Below, in pieces: positions 51,130-59,772 of a stretch of 64,000 bases of DNA. Location of the stretch: positions 496,001 through 560,000 of the forward strand of contig NZ_SPNJ01000004.1 in assembly GCF_004563925.1 (NCBI RefSeq). Direction: 5' to 3'. The first letter of the stretch is position 1. Each line of letters starts with the position of its first letter. Under the pieces are notes generated by a model, which worked only from the letters and a program-made list of their open reading frames with translations, did not search any database and was not told the DNA's origin. This DNA comes from Herbaspirillum sp. 3R11. Its GTDB lineage: Bacteria > Pseudomonadota > Gammaproteobacteria > Burkholderiales > Burkholderiaceae_D. A program made the position numbers and the translations under genes.

Positions 51130-51792
51130 ATGAACATCCTCATCTTCGGCGCCACCGGCATGGTCGGCCAGGGCCTGCTGCGCGAATGCCTGCGCGACCC
51201 CGCCATCACCGCCGTGCAAGTGGTCGGACGCACGCCGGTCGGCGTGCAACACCCAAAGCTGAAAGAACTGCTGGTCCCTGATCTGTACCGCTACGATGCG
51301 GTCGAAGAACAGCTGCGCGGTTTCGACGCCTGCTTCTTCTGTCTCGGCGTATCAGCCGGCGGCAAGAGCGAAGCCGACTACACGCGCATCACCTACGACC
51401 TCACCATGGCGGCGGCGCAAACGCTGTGCCGGCTCAATCCGCAGATGAGTTTCTCCTACATCTCCGGCGCCAGCACCGACAGCACCGAGCGCGGCAGCGT
51501 CATGTGGGCGCGTGTCAAGGGCAAGACCGAAAACGCGCTGCTGGCGCTGCCGTTCAAGGCGGCCCACATGTTCCGTCCCGGCGCGATCCAGCCGATGCAC
51601 GGCGAAGTCTCGAAGACGCCGGCCTATCGCTGGTTCTACACGCTGGCCGGACCGCTGCTGTCGCTGCTGCGCGGATTGTTCCCGCGCCACATCACCACCA
51701 CCGAACAACTCGGACGCGCCATGATCAATGTCGCCCGAAGTGACCGCGCTTCCGGCGTCATCCACAACGCGGACATTGCCGGACTGGCATGA
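51130..51792 (+). CDS. NAD(P)-binding Rossmann-fold protein (atypical SDR)
   Basis: A 220-residue protein. The nucleotide-binding G-A-T-G-M-V-G-Q-G is at residues 8-16 (M-N-I-L-I-F-G-A-T-G). A later Y-I-S-G-A-S-T-D replaces the strict Y-x-x-x-K catalytic arrangement of classical short-chain dehydrogenases, and M-F-R-P-G-A-I-Q-P resembles the NAD-dependent epimerase group. ATG 51130 has CGGGAGAAT upstream. It appears monocistronic. The reaction is unknown. Confidence 0.8.
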   Translation: MNILIFGATGMVGQGLLRECLRDPAITAVQVVGRTPVGVQHPKLKELLVPDLYRYDAVEEQLRGFDACFFCLGVSAGGKSEADYTRITYDLTMAAAQTLCRLNPQMSFSYISGASTDSTERGSVMWARVKGKTENALLALPFKAAHMFRPGAIQPMHGEVSKTPAYRWFYTLAGPLLSLLRGLFPRHITTTEQLGRAMINVARSDRASGVIHNADIAGLA

Positions 51793-51948
51793 CCGGATGG
51801 CAATAACTTGACCGGTCGCCAACTGATTACGGGTGGATTACGCTACCCGGTGGGCATTTCAGCGTGAAAATCAGTTTTTGTCCTACAGAAATGCCGTCGG
51901 CACCGGGCATAAAATGGATCATCTTCATTTCCGCACTGGTGATCCGTG

Positions 51949-52500
51949 ATGAGCAAGAAGGTCGATTATCCCGTCTCCGACATCCGCCATTATCTTGAAC
52001 CCGGTCCCATCGTTCTGGTGACTTCGCGCTGGCAGGATGAGACCGATGTGATGACGCTGGGCTGGCATACCGTGATGGAATTCACACCCTCGCTGGTGGG
52101 TTGCATCATCGCCGCAGGCAACCACAGTTTCGAACTGATCCGCAGCAGCCGCGAGTGCGTGATCAACATCCCCACCGCCGACATGCTCGATACCGTGGCA
52201 GACATCGGCAACTGTTCCGGCGCCGAAGTCGATAAGTTCTCGCGCTTCGGCCTGCACACCAGTGCCGCCGAAAAAGTCAAAGCGCCGCTGCTGGACGACT
52301 GTTTCGTCAGTCTCGAGTGCAAGCTCTATGACGATTGCCTGATCGACACCTACAACTATTTTATTTTTGAAGTGGTCAAGGCGCATGCCGCGCCTTCACC
52401 GAAATATCCGCAGACCGTGCATTACACCGGCGACGGCCAGTTCCGTGAAGCCGGACGCAACGTCAGCCGACGCGGCCGCTTCATGCCGCAGAATCTTTAG
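51949..52500 (+). CDS. Flavin reductase-like (FMN-binding) family protein
   Basis: A 183-residue protein of the flavin-reductase-like split-barrel family: G-P-I-V-L-V-T-S-R-W starts the FMN-binding barrel, followed by T-L-G-W-H-T-V-M-E-F-T-P-S-L-V and E-C-V-I-N-I-P-T. Members bind FMN and may pair with monooxygenases or act as oxidoreductases. ATG 51949 follows an in-frame GTG at 51946. It is monocistronic and ends at a bidirectional terminator. Partner unknown. Confidence 0.85.
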   Translation: MSKKVDYPVSDIRHYLEPGPIVLVTSRWQDETDVMTLGWHTVMEFTPSLVGCIIAAGNHSFELIRSSRECVINIPTADMLDTVADIGNCSGAEVDKFSRFGLHTSAAEKVKAPLLDDCFVSLECKLYDDCLIDTYNYFIFEVVKAHAAPSPKYPQTVHYTGDGQFREAGRNVSRRGRFMPQNL

Positions 52501-52521
52501 CCGCAAAAATCCGCGCCAAAG

Positions 52522-52551
52522 AAAAAGGCCGCACAGCAGTGCGGCCTTTTT
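52522..52551. terminator. Bidirectional rho-independent terminator
   Basis: AAAAAGGCCGCAC and GTGCGGCCTTTTT pair perfectly around AGCA, with A-run and T-run on either side. It serves the flavin reductase gene and the convergent chemoreceptor gene. Confidence 0.92.
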
Positions 52552-52573
52552 AACGCCGATTTTTTAATCAGGC

Positions 52574-54235
52574 TCAGGCATCGACCTCATGTTCCAGGCG
52601 ACGCGGTGCAGGCGACACCAGGCGCACGGCCGGCGGCGTGATGTCGATGGCGCGCTTGGCCGACTGCGATGCTGCAGTCGTCACCAGACGTGCAGCATCG
52701 AGCTTGAACACGCTGACCACCTGCTCCAGCGTTTCGGCCTGATCTTGCAGAGCTTGCGCGGCGGCGGCGGCTTCTTCCACCAGTGCAGCGTTCTGTTGCG
52801 TGACGTCGTCCATTTGCGACACGGCCTGATTGACCTGGCTGATACCGGCGCTTTGCTCTTCGCTGGCGCTGGCGATCTCGCCGACGATGTCGGTGACCTT
52901 CTGCACGCTGGTGACGATGTCGCTCATGGTGGTGCCGGCCTGCTGCACCAGCTTGCTGCCGGAGCCGACCTTGTCGACCGAGTCGTCGATCAGGGTCTTG
53001 ATTTCCTTGGCGGCGGCAGCCGAGCGCTGCGCCAGGCTGCGCACTTCGGAGGCGACCACGGCGAAACCGCGACCCTGTTCGCCGGCGCGTGCTGCTTCGA
53101 CGGCGGCGTTCAACGCCAGGATGTTGGTCTGGAACGCAATGCCATCAATCACGCTGATGATGTCGACGATCTTGCGCGAGGATTCGTTGATCGAGTTCAT
53201 CGTATCGACCACCTGGCGCACCACGTCGCCGCCTTGCGAGGCGATGCTCGACGCCGACAGCGCCAGCTGGTTGGCCTGCTTGGCGTTCTCGGTATTTTGC
53301 TTGACCACCGAGGTCAGCTGCTCGAGGCTGGATGCAGTTTCTTCCAGCGAAGCGGCTTGCTGTTCGGTGCGCGACGACAGGTCGGTGTTGCCGACGGCGA
53401 TCTGTCTGGCGGCGACGCTGACCGAATCGGTCGAGGTGCGCACGGTGCCGATGACGTCGACGATGCGCACGCGCAGCTTGTTGAAGGCGGTGGCGGCATG
53501 GCCGATCTCGTCCATGCGATCGACCTTCATCGGCTGCGACAAGTCCAGCGAGGCGCTGACTTCTTCAAACGTGTTGCGGATGTTGCGCAGGCTGCCGCTG
53601 ATGTTGCGGTACAGGGTCAGCGCCAGCGTGCCGGTCAGCAGAAAAGCCACGACGATGACCGCGACCATGCTCTTGAACGCGAACTCGTAAGCAGCCACGC
53701 TCTCGGCGCGCACGTCGTCGACCAGCTTGCCGTTGTAGGCGATGTGATCGTCGATGCCTTTCTTGACGCCGGCGGCGGACAGCGCCAGCGGGGTGCCGGC
53801 CTCCAGCGTGGCGCGCACGCCGTCCATGTCGCCCGCATGCGCGGCGGCGAAAAACGGAATCAGCGCCTTGCGGTAGGCCTCCATGTTGGCCTTGTCGGCT
53901 TCCAGCATCTTGCGATCGGTGTCGTCGAAGATCTGTTCCTTCTCATACTTGGCGACGATGTCGTCGAATGCCTTGTTGGCTGCGACCACGGCCTTGTCCA
54001 GCGCGGTCTTGTCGCTCAGGTTGGAGAACACGGAGAGGCGATAACCGGCCAGGCGTGTATCGGCGAGGAAGCCCTTGGCGGCGTTGAGGCCGCTGATGCT
54101 GGGAATGATGCGGTTCTGCACGGTGTCGAAGCGCTGCTGCGCGCGCTGCAGCTGCCAGAGGCCGTCGATGCCGACAAACAGGAGCGCCAGCAAGGCCACC
54201 GAGAGAGTGAGAATAAGGCGTTTGGTGATCGTCAT
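52574..54235 (-). CDS. Methyl-accepting chemotaxis protein
   Basis: A 553-residue chemoreceptor. The first span (residues about 8-28) precedes a four-helix-bundle sensor ([11 protein letters not shown]), the second span lies near 185-210, and HAMP follows. The signalling tip matches the other two receptors in this window ([19 protein letters not shown]). ATG 54235 was preferred to an in-frame TTG at 54253. The C-terminal tail is alanine-rich without a methyltransferase-tethering pentapeptide. The ligand is unknown. Confidence 0.93.
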   Translation of the reverse strand: MTITKRLILTLSVALLALLFVGIDGLWQLQRAQQRFDTVQNRIIPSISGLNAAKGFLADTRLAGYRLSVFSNLSDKTALDKAVVAANKAFDDIVAKYEKEQIFDDTDRKMLEADKANMEAYRKALIPFFAAAHAGDMDGVRATLEAGTPLALSAAGVKKGIDDHIAYNGKLVDDVRAESVAAYEFAFKSMVAVIVVAFLLTGTLALTLYRNISGSLRNIRNTFEEVSASLDLSQPMKVDRMDEIGHAATAFNKLRVRIVDVIGTVRTSTDSVSVAARQIAVGNTDLSSRTEQQAASLEETASSLEQLTSVVKQNTENAKQANQLALSASSIASQGGDVVRQVVDTMNSINESSRKIVDIISVIDGIAFQTNILALNAAVEAARAGEQGRGFAVVASEVRSLAQRSAAAAKEIKTLIDDSVDKVGSGSKLVQQAGTTMSDIVTSVQKVTDIVGEIASASEEQSAGISQVNQAVSQMDDVTQQNAALVEEAAAAAQALQDQAETLEQVVSVFKLDAARLVTTAASQSAKRAIDITPPAVRLVSPAPRRLEHEVDA

Positions 54236-54379
54236 GGTCGTTTCATTTCTCAAAAAGTGAATGGAATCCGCGGCTTCGTGGGCTGCGGTGCTGGCGTTGT
54301 CTCCTCCTGTCGGAGGCGATGCTGGCGATTCCGGTGTTGCTGTTTTTAAATGCTGTGCTGCAGATACTGAGTGCTGCGC

Positions 54380-55507
54380 TTACGCCGCCAATGGAGTGCC
54401 TTCGAACGCGTTCTGCAGCGACTCGCCGTGCTCGCGACAAAACGCTTTCCCGGCGCGGTAGCCGACATCGAACAACAGCTGCATGTTCGACGCCGACCAG
54501 TCCAGCACCTCCGGCCAATGCTCGTCGGGGATGCCGCTCATGAGGTCGACCTTGAGCAGGCGGCGCAGCGGTTCGCCGGTGTCCGGGTTGGTGTTGTGCT
54601 CGAGTTCGAACAGGCGCATCTCGGTCTTCGAAATTTTCACCAGCGGCGTGATGATGGAGCGCACCCAGGCGTCGTACAGATTGCGCGGTTTGCGGATCAG
54701 GCGGTCCTCGCCGAGGATGTCGAGCACCACCAGCGTGTCGATGTCGTCGTGTTTTCCACCTGTCGTCAGGGGATTGAAATTGAGCGTGTCGAGCGCGGCG
54801 CCTTCGATGTAGTCGTCGCCGTCGATCTCGGTCGGCGGGTACAGGAACGGGAACGACAGCGCGGCGCGCACATTGATGGGCGCGATCTCATCCTTGTCCC
54901 AGATCTGCATCTCGGCCTTGTTCATGTTGTAGGCGTTGATGTAGAACTCGGGCTTCATGCGCGCGATGGCGTCGAAGTCGATTGCCTGTTCGAGGAAGGG
55001 ATGATGCGCGCACAGCCCCAGGCTCTTGGACGACAGATCCGACGGCGACATGGCCGACAGCATCAGGTGCATCCAGTCGCTCCATGCGCCCGAGGCCTCC
55101 GTAAAACGCTGCGTGAAGACGTCGAGGAAAGGATTGCCGGGCATTCCGGAGGCTGCGGCCATGTTCGGCAGACCGGCAAGTTGCGGCATCTGTGCCGGCG
55201 CCTGATCACGGAAGCTGCGCGCGCCCTGGCCGGGCTTGTTGAAGATCTTGTAGTTGACCGGGAACATCTTGTAGATGCTGTCGGCGACGCCGACTTCGGC
55301 CCAGCGCACCAGCGCCTCGCGTGGTGTGCAATCCAGCGGCGCCTGATACAGCAAGCCCATGAGCACGCCGGCGCCGGATGCCGAGATCACGTCGAACTCG
55401 ATGCCTTCGTCGATGAACGCCGTCAGCGCACCTGCGATCAAGGTTGAGTTCGGTGCACCGCCGCCGATCACCAATGCTTTTTTTCCCGCCCTGTACTGAT
55501 TGGTCAT
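54380..55507 (-). CDS. Patatin-like protein with altered catalytic motifs
   Basis: A 375-residue protein with the patatin fold. The glycine-rich oxyanion loop G-G-G-A-P-N is at 15-20 and the region that normally reads G-x-S-x-G is S-A-S-G-A-G (42-47), so the expected nucleophile position is glycine, with serine one residue earlier. The usual D-G-G of the catalytic dyad is replaced by E-G-A (Y-I-E-G-A-A-L-D). This looks like a distinct subgroup rather than decay, since the frame is intact. Phospholipase activity is uncertain. ATG 55507 has GAGAGG upstream. Confidence 0.78.
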   Translation of the reverse strand: MTNQYRAGKKALVIGGGAPNSTLIAGALTAFIDEGIEFDVISASGAGVLMGLLYQAPLDCTPREALVRWAEVGVADSIYKMFPVNYKIFNKPGQGARSFRDQAPAQMPQLAGLPNMAAASGMPGNPFLDVFTQRFTEASGAWSDWMHLMLSAMSPSDLSSKSLGLCAHHPFLEQAIDFDAIARMKPEFYINAYNMNKAEMQIWDKDEIAPINVRAALSFPFLYPPTEIDGDDYIEGAALDTLNFNPLTTGGKHDDIDTLVVLDILGEDRLIRKPRNLYDAWVRSIITPLVKISKTEMRLFELEHNTNPDTGEPLRRLLKVDLMSGIPDEHWPEVLDWSASNMQLLFDVGYRAGKAFCREHGESLQNAFEGTPLAA

Positions 55508-55873
55508 GTGAGCCTCTCAGATTTCCCGTTGTGTTTTTTTGGAGCAGCGCCCCTTTTGTGGAAAAAGGGAATGATGCACTGCAAAATTTTCTGTCTGAGG
55601 GAAATATAGCCTCAAAGAAACTGGACGGAAGGGAGTGGAGCGATTTAATTAACGCATATCAGGTATTCAACGAATGGATATCGTCGGCGCGACAAGGCTT
55701 TGCACGATATTGACGATTTGACATGTACGTAATAACGGAGAACTTCTGTCACGCTACCGTGCATATGTCATGCGCATGTCATCCGTATGTCACGGTTCAA
55801 ATGAAACGGCCGCGCCTTCTTGTGAAGGACGCGGCCGAAATTGCGATGCAACAGCAGCAGGGATTAATTCTGC
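55508..55873. other. Intergenic region with terminator and short repeats
   Basis: The 366 bases hold the terminator at 55807-55838 and three imperfect copies of an 11-base element around ATGTCA (CATATGTCATG, CATGTCATC, TATGTCAC; 55762-55793). Small overlapping frames on the plus strand have no recognisable features. The patatin promoter must be near 55520-55600. Confidence 0.5.
55807..55838 (-). terminator. Hairpin terminator of keto-deoxyarabonate dehydratase gene
   Basis: CGGCCGCGCCTTC pairs with GAAGGACGCGGCCG (one bulged A) around TTGT. On the minus strand a modest T-rich stretch (TTTCATTT) follows, consistent with termination of the gene at 55874-56812. Confidence 0.7.
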
Positions 55874-56812
55874 TTATTTACCCCAGCGCAGCACCAGCGG
55901 ATCGAGGCGGCGCGCGATCTTGATCAGGCCTTCGCGCGTGGCAGGGTGCATCGCCGCCAATGGATGACGCACGGCGTCGGACTTGATGATGCCGCCTTCC
56001 TTCATGAGGGCTTTGCACGAGGCCAGGCCGCCCTGGCGATTTTCGCAGTTGATCAACGGCAGCCATTCCTGATAGTGCTGCGCAGCCAGTTCGGTGTCGC
56101 CGGCCACGTAGGCGTCAAGGATGCGGCGGATGCCGTCCGGATAGCCGCCGCCGGTCATCGCGCCGGTGGCGCCGGCGTCGAGGTCGGCCATCAGCGTGAT
56201 GGCTTCTTCACCGTCCCAGGGACCGACGATGGCGTCGCCGCCGAGCGCGATGATTTCACGCAGCTTGTTGGCGGCTTGCGGCACTTCGATCTTGAAATAG
56301 GAGACGTTGGCGATTTCCTGCGCCATCTTGACCAGCAGCGTCGACGACAGCGTGGTGCCGCTGACCGGCGCGTCCTGGATCATGATCGGGATGTCGATCG
56401 CGTCCGATACCGTCTGGAAGAATTCCTGAATGCCGCGTTCGCCGACGCGGATGGTGGCGCCGTGGTACGGCGGCATGATCATGACCATCGCCGCGCCCGC
56501 GTCCTGCGCATTACGGCTGCGCTGCGCGCAGATGCGCGAGCTGAAATGAGTGGTCGTGACAATCACCGGGATGCGGCCGGCGACGTGTTCGAGCACGGTG
56601 CTGATGAGCGCACTGCGTTCGTCGTCGGTCAGCGCAAACTGCTCGGAGAAGTTGGCCAGGATACAGATGCCGTCGGAGCCGGCGTCGATCATGAAATCGA
56701 TGCAACGGCGCTGGCCTTCCAGGTCAATGTCGCCGTGGTCGTCGAAAATGGTCGGTGCGACCGGGAAGACGCCGCGATAGACAGGCGTCGGCGCTGGTTT
56801 TTTCTTGCTCAT
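55874..56812 (-). CDS. L-2-keto-3-deoxyarabonate dehydratase (DapA/NAL superfamily)
   Basis: A 312-residue TIM-barrel enzyme of the dihydrodipicolinate synthase superfamily. The combination Y-R-G-V-F-P-V-A-P-T-I-F, D-G-I-C-I-L-A-N-F-S-E-Q-F-A-L-T-D-D-E-R and L-D-P-L-V-L-R-W-G closely fits the L-2-keto-3-deoxyarabonate dehydratase of the non-phosphorylative L-arabinose pathway as I remember it from Azospirillum. The Schiff-base lysine is Lys174 in Y-F-K-I-E-V-P. It would convert L-2-keto-3-deoxyarabonate to alpha-ketoglutarate semialdehyde. ATG 56812 has GAGAGACA upstream. The IlvD/Edd dehydratase at 28868 may be the preceding enzyme. Confidence 0.82.
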   Translation of the reverse strand: MSKKKPAPTPVYRGVFPVAPTIFDDHGDIDLEGQRRCIDFMIDAGSDGICILANFSEQFALTDDERSALISTVLEHVAGRIPVIVTTTHFSSRICAQRSRNAQDAGAAMVMIMPPYHGATIRVGERGIQEFFQTVSDAIDIPIMIQDAPVSGTTLSSTLLVKMAQEIANVSYFKIEVPQAANKLREIIALGGDAIVGPWDGEEAITLMADLDAGATGAMTGGGYPDGIRRILDAYVAGDTELAAQHYQEWLPLINCENRQGGLASCKALMKEGGIIKSDAVRHPLAAMHPATREGLIKIARRLDPLVLRWGK

Positions 56813-56905
56813 TGTTTGTCTCTCTTCAGTTTGATGCGGGCTACGCCTGCTTGTGCTCGGGTGCATGCTTTTGCGGCATCAAAACGGCAGCGGTCGGGGT
56901 GAAAG

Positions 56906-59173
56906 CTACCGACCTTTCAACAATTGATTGACCTGCTGGAACTCCATCGGCGGATAGTAGTAGAAGCCCTGGAAGAACTGGCATCCGATCGCTTTGAGGA
57001 ATTTTTCCTGCACCAGCGTTTCAACGCCTTCGGCGACGGTGGTGCAGGAAAGAATCTTCGCCAGCGACACCACCGCACGGATAATCAGTTCACTCTTCTC
57101 GCTGATACCGATCTGCGCCACAAAAGACTGGTCTATCTTAATACTTTTCGTCGGAAAGCGACTGAGCTTCTGCAAAGAGGAGTAACCGGTGCCGAAATCG
57201 TCGATGGTGATGCCGTAACCTTTGGCGTTGAGCGCCTCCAGATGACTGATGGCCAGGTTCTCGTTGCCGACCAGTCCGGTCTCGGTGATTTCGAACTCCA
57301 GATGATCGGAACTGACGCGGTATTTCTCGCACGCTGCATTGACCAGGTCGAGCAGATCGGCGCGCACGATGTCGATGGCCGAGAGGTTGATGGCGATCGG
57401 CAGGCAGCGACGTCCCGAGTCCAGCGTCTGGCGGATATACCCACACACCTTGTCGACCACGAAAGCGGTGATGAAGTGAATCGCGCCGCTGGCTTCGGCG
57501 ACGGGGATGAATTCAGCCGGCGAGACGTCACCCAGCGTCGGCGAGCGCCAGCGGATCAGCGCCTCGAGTCCGACGATCTCGCCGTCTTGCGTGACCTTCG
57601 GCTGATAGACCAGGCGCAGTTCGTTTTCACGCAGCGCCATCACGATGGATTGTTCGATGCTGAGGCGACGGCGGATCAGCGCGGCCGCTTCGTCGTCGAA
57701 CACGGTGATGTCCTGAGTGCCGGAGCGGCGCGCCGAATCCAGCGCCAGTTTGCCGCGCTGAATCAACTCGTCGCCGCTGGTTTCGCCCGGGCGCGAGAAC
57801 GCCATCGCCATCGACACCTGCACCGGATGACGTTCGCCGCCGACCAGCAATTCTTGCGGCAGGCTGCGCCGGATATGTTCGATCTGCGGGATGGCGTCGC
57901 GGCTGGCATGGCTGGTCTCGATCGTGAAGCTGAACACCACGCTGCGCAAGCGGGCGATCAGGCTGCCGTCCGGCAGCAACCGTCGCAGCACATCGGCGAA
58001 GGCCACGATCAGCGCATCGCCGGCGGCGCTGCCGTGGGCGTCGTTGACGTACTTGATGCTGTCGAGGCGGATCACCACCAGCGCCAGCTGGCGGCGCGGC
58101 GACATGGCGTGCAGGTGTTCTTCAAGTTGCCGATGCAGCAGATCGCGATTGGGCAATTGCGTAAGCTGGTCGTGATTACTGAGAAAGGTTTCGCGCTCCT
58201 TGCTGCGGTCGAGCGCTTCTTCGATGCGGCGCTGTTGCGAGATATCGCGCAGCAGAACGATGTAGTGCTGCTCGGAAGTAGTTGAGATGTTTTCTATCGC
58301 GATCAGGCGGCCGTCTTTGGTGGCGTATTCCTGGCCGCGCTTTAGCGCCAGGATGTCAGCGGCTTTCTCTGCGTCGCCGCGGCATTTGTGCTCCAGCAGT
58401 TCAAACAGGTTCGCCTCCCGGCCGCTTTGCGCGGACTTTCCGGGATCGCGGCCGATCAGATTGTCGGCCAGCGTATTGGCCTTGAGGATGCGCGCCTGGG
58501 CGTCGCACAGCACGATGGCGCCGCCGGCGTTTTCAAAGATTTCCTGGTATTGGGCATGGCTGCTCTCGAGCTCGCTGCTGGCCGCACGATGTCGGCGGAT
58601 CGAAGCATCCAGCGCATGCAGCAAGCGAAATACGCCGAGCGGCACGCAGATATTGAAGAACAAGAACAGCAGCGATTGAATGTAGGCGTGCGCATTGGCC
58701 AGCGGCGCGGCGAGTCCCGGATAGACCGGCAGCGGCTCATTGCGCAGCAGCAGCATGAACGGAAAGATATTGATCGTCATCAGCACCAGCGCCACGCGCG
58801 AACCGAAGAAGATGCGGCCGATCAGCGGCGCCGTGTAGACGAACATGATGCCGTACTTGGCGATGTCGGAGTCGTTGATGAAATACACCATGCAGAATGA
58901 AGCGGCATAAATCGTCGCGATCAGGATCGCGCTGCCGATCACCGGTCGCCGCAGCGAGGCCAGCACGGCCAGCGACAGTGCAATGAAGAATCCGACCACG
59001 ACGACGATGATGTAATAGGCGCCGACCTTGAACGCGTCGATGGCGCTGAGCAGGCCGATGCCGCACTCCAGCAGCAAACCGGACACCAGGATGATGCGCA
59101 GCGCGCTCTCTTTCCAGACCGTATTTTCCGCCGCACTCAAGGCATTTTCTTTAAGCAGTAGCCACTGGAACAT
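56906..59173 (-). CDS. Cyclic-di-GMP phosphodiesterase: membrane sensor, PAS, degenerate GGDEF, EAL
   Basis: A 755-residue inner-membrane protein. About six hydrophobic segments fill residues 25-195. A PAS domain (Y-Q-E-I-F-E-N-A-G-G-A-I-V-L-C-D) spans about 215-330. The GGDEF domain has lost its motif (R-L-R-S-V-V-F where R-x-G-G-D-E-F is expected), so cyclase activity is unlikely. The EAL domain is intact: L-E-A-L-I-R-W, the metal-binding D-D-F-G-T-G-Y-S-S, K-I-D-Q-S-F and A-E-G-V-E-T. It should hydrolyse cyclic-di-GMP. ATG 59173 was chosen from membrane topology and GAAGAAAA upstream; earlier in-frame starts add a basic tail. Confidence 0.9.
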   Translation of the reverse strand: MFQWLLLKENALSAAENTVWKESALRIILVSGLLLECGIGLLSAIDAFKVGAYYIIVVVVGFFIALSLAVLASLRRPVIGSAILIATIYAASFCMVYFINDSDIAKYGIMFVYTAPLIGRIFFGSRVALVLMTINIFPFMLLLRNEPLPVYPGLAAPLANAHAYIQSLLFLFFNICVPLGVFRLLHALDASIRRHRAASSELESSHAQYQEIFENAGGAIVLCDAQARILKANTLADNLIGRDPGKSAQSGREANLFELLEHKCRGDAEKAADILALKRGQEYATKDGRLIAIENISTTSEQHYIVLLRDISQQRRIEEALDRSKERETFLSNHDQLTQLPNRDLLHRQLEEHLHAMSPRRQLALVVIRLDSIKYVNDAHGSAAGDALIVAFADVLRRLLPDGSLIARLRSVVFSFTIETSHASRDAIPQIEHIRRSLPQELLVGGERHPVQVSMAMAFSRPGETSGDELIQRGKLALDSARRSGTQDITVFDDEAAALIRRRLSIEQSIVMALRENELRLVYQPKVTQDGEIVGLEALIRWRSPTLGDVSPAEFIPVAEASGAIHFITAFVVDKVCGYIRQTLDSGRRCLPIAINLSAIDIVRADLLDLVNAACEKYRVSSDHLEFEITETGLVGNENLAISHLEALNAKGYGITIDDFGTGYSSLQKLSRFPTKSIKIDQSFVAQIGISEKSELIIRAVVSLAKILSCTTVAEGVETLVQEKFLKAIGCQFFQGFYYYPPMEFQQVNQLLKGR

Positions 59174-59414
59174 TGTATTTTTTCTTCGTGTAGGTGTGGT
59201 CATGTGGAGCATGCGGAAGCACGTGCGTCGGACGCATGGCTCCCATGACTGCCGTCGGGCACTGGTTCCTGCTGCGCTTACCTTGGCGAATGGCTGAGGA
59301 GTGGCATGCCATCGTGATCGCGGGCGGCAGCAGCGCAAGGATAGTGCGTGCGTTGCCGGCGTCATCGGTTTGCCCGGTCGAACCCGGTTGGAAATTCGCT
59401 CTGATTGAAACCCC

Positions 59415-59427
59415 GTTAGTTACTAAC
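59415..59427. promoter_or_regulatory. Palindrome GTTAGTTACTAAC, candidate operator
   Basis: A perfect 6-1-6 inverted repeat, of a form often bound by TetR-type repressors. It lies 242 bases upstream of the EAL-protein start in an otherwise gene-free, A/T-richer stretch. Confidence 0.35.
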
Positions 59428-59532
59428 AAAATCTAGTCCAATTTCGCATAGTCTCACAAATAATTTCCATTCGGCAATGAGAATTCACACGAGGCGATAC
59501 GCTTGTCTCATTATCGACTCGCATAGAGGGAC

Positions 59533-59640
59533 GTGAAAGTAATTGAAAATCGGGAGGAAAATCGCTCGCTGTATACCATTGAAGTGGATACACAGTCTGA
59601 ACGCGAGATGACGTGCGTGATTGTAGACTCGCATTCCTGA
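59533..59640 (+). CDS. Possible 35-residue small protein
   Basis: GTG at 59533 follows AGAGG at 59525-59529, and the frame ends with TGA at 59638-59640. The product (start M-K-V-I-E-N-R-E-E-N-R-S-L-Y-T-I) is polar, with a beta-strand-like middle (T-C-V-I-V-D). A terminator follows 35 bases later. No family recognised; it could be chance. Confidence 0.3.
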   Translation: MKVIENREENRSLYTIEVDTQSEREMTCVIVDSHS

Positions 59641-59674
59641 CAGATACATTACGCGCGGTTCAGACTATAAACAT

Positions 59675-59708
59675 AAAAAAGCCCGCGACGGACGTCACGG
59701 GCTTTTTT
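59675..59708. terminator. Bidirectional rho-independent terminator
   Basis: AAAAAAGCCCG and CGGGCTTTTTT flank GACG/CGTC inner pairing. It can end the minus-strand chemoreceptor gene and any plus-strand transcript. The other bases between 59174 and 59772 show only the palindrome and small frame listed separately. Confidence 0.9.
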
Positions 59709-59772
59709 GGCTTGCCGACCGGGAAACTGCGGCACTTCCTTCCCGGCCCGCGTTGTAGTCGCAATGTCAGCG

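Noticed and set aside
52589..54349. 586-codon plus-strand frame
   Set aside because: Antisense shadow of the second chemoreceptor gene.
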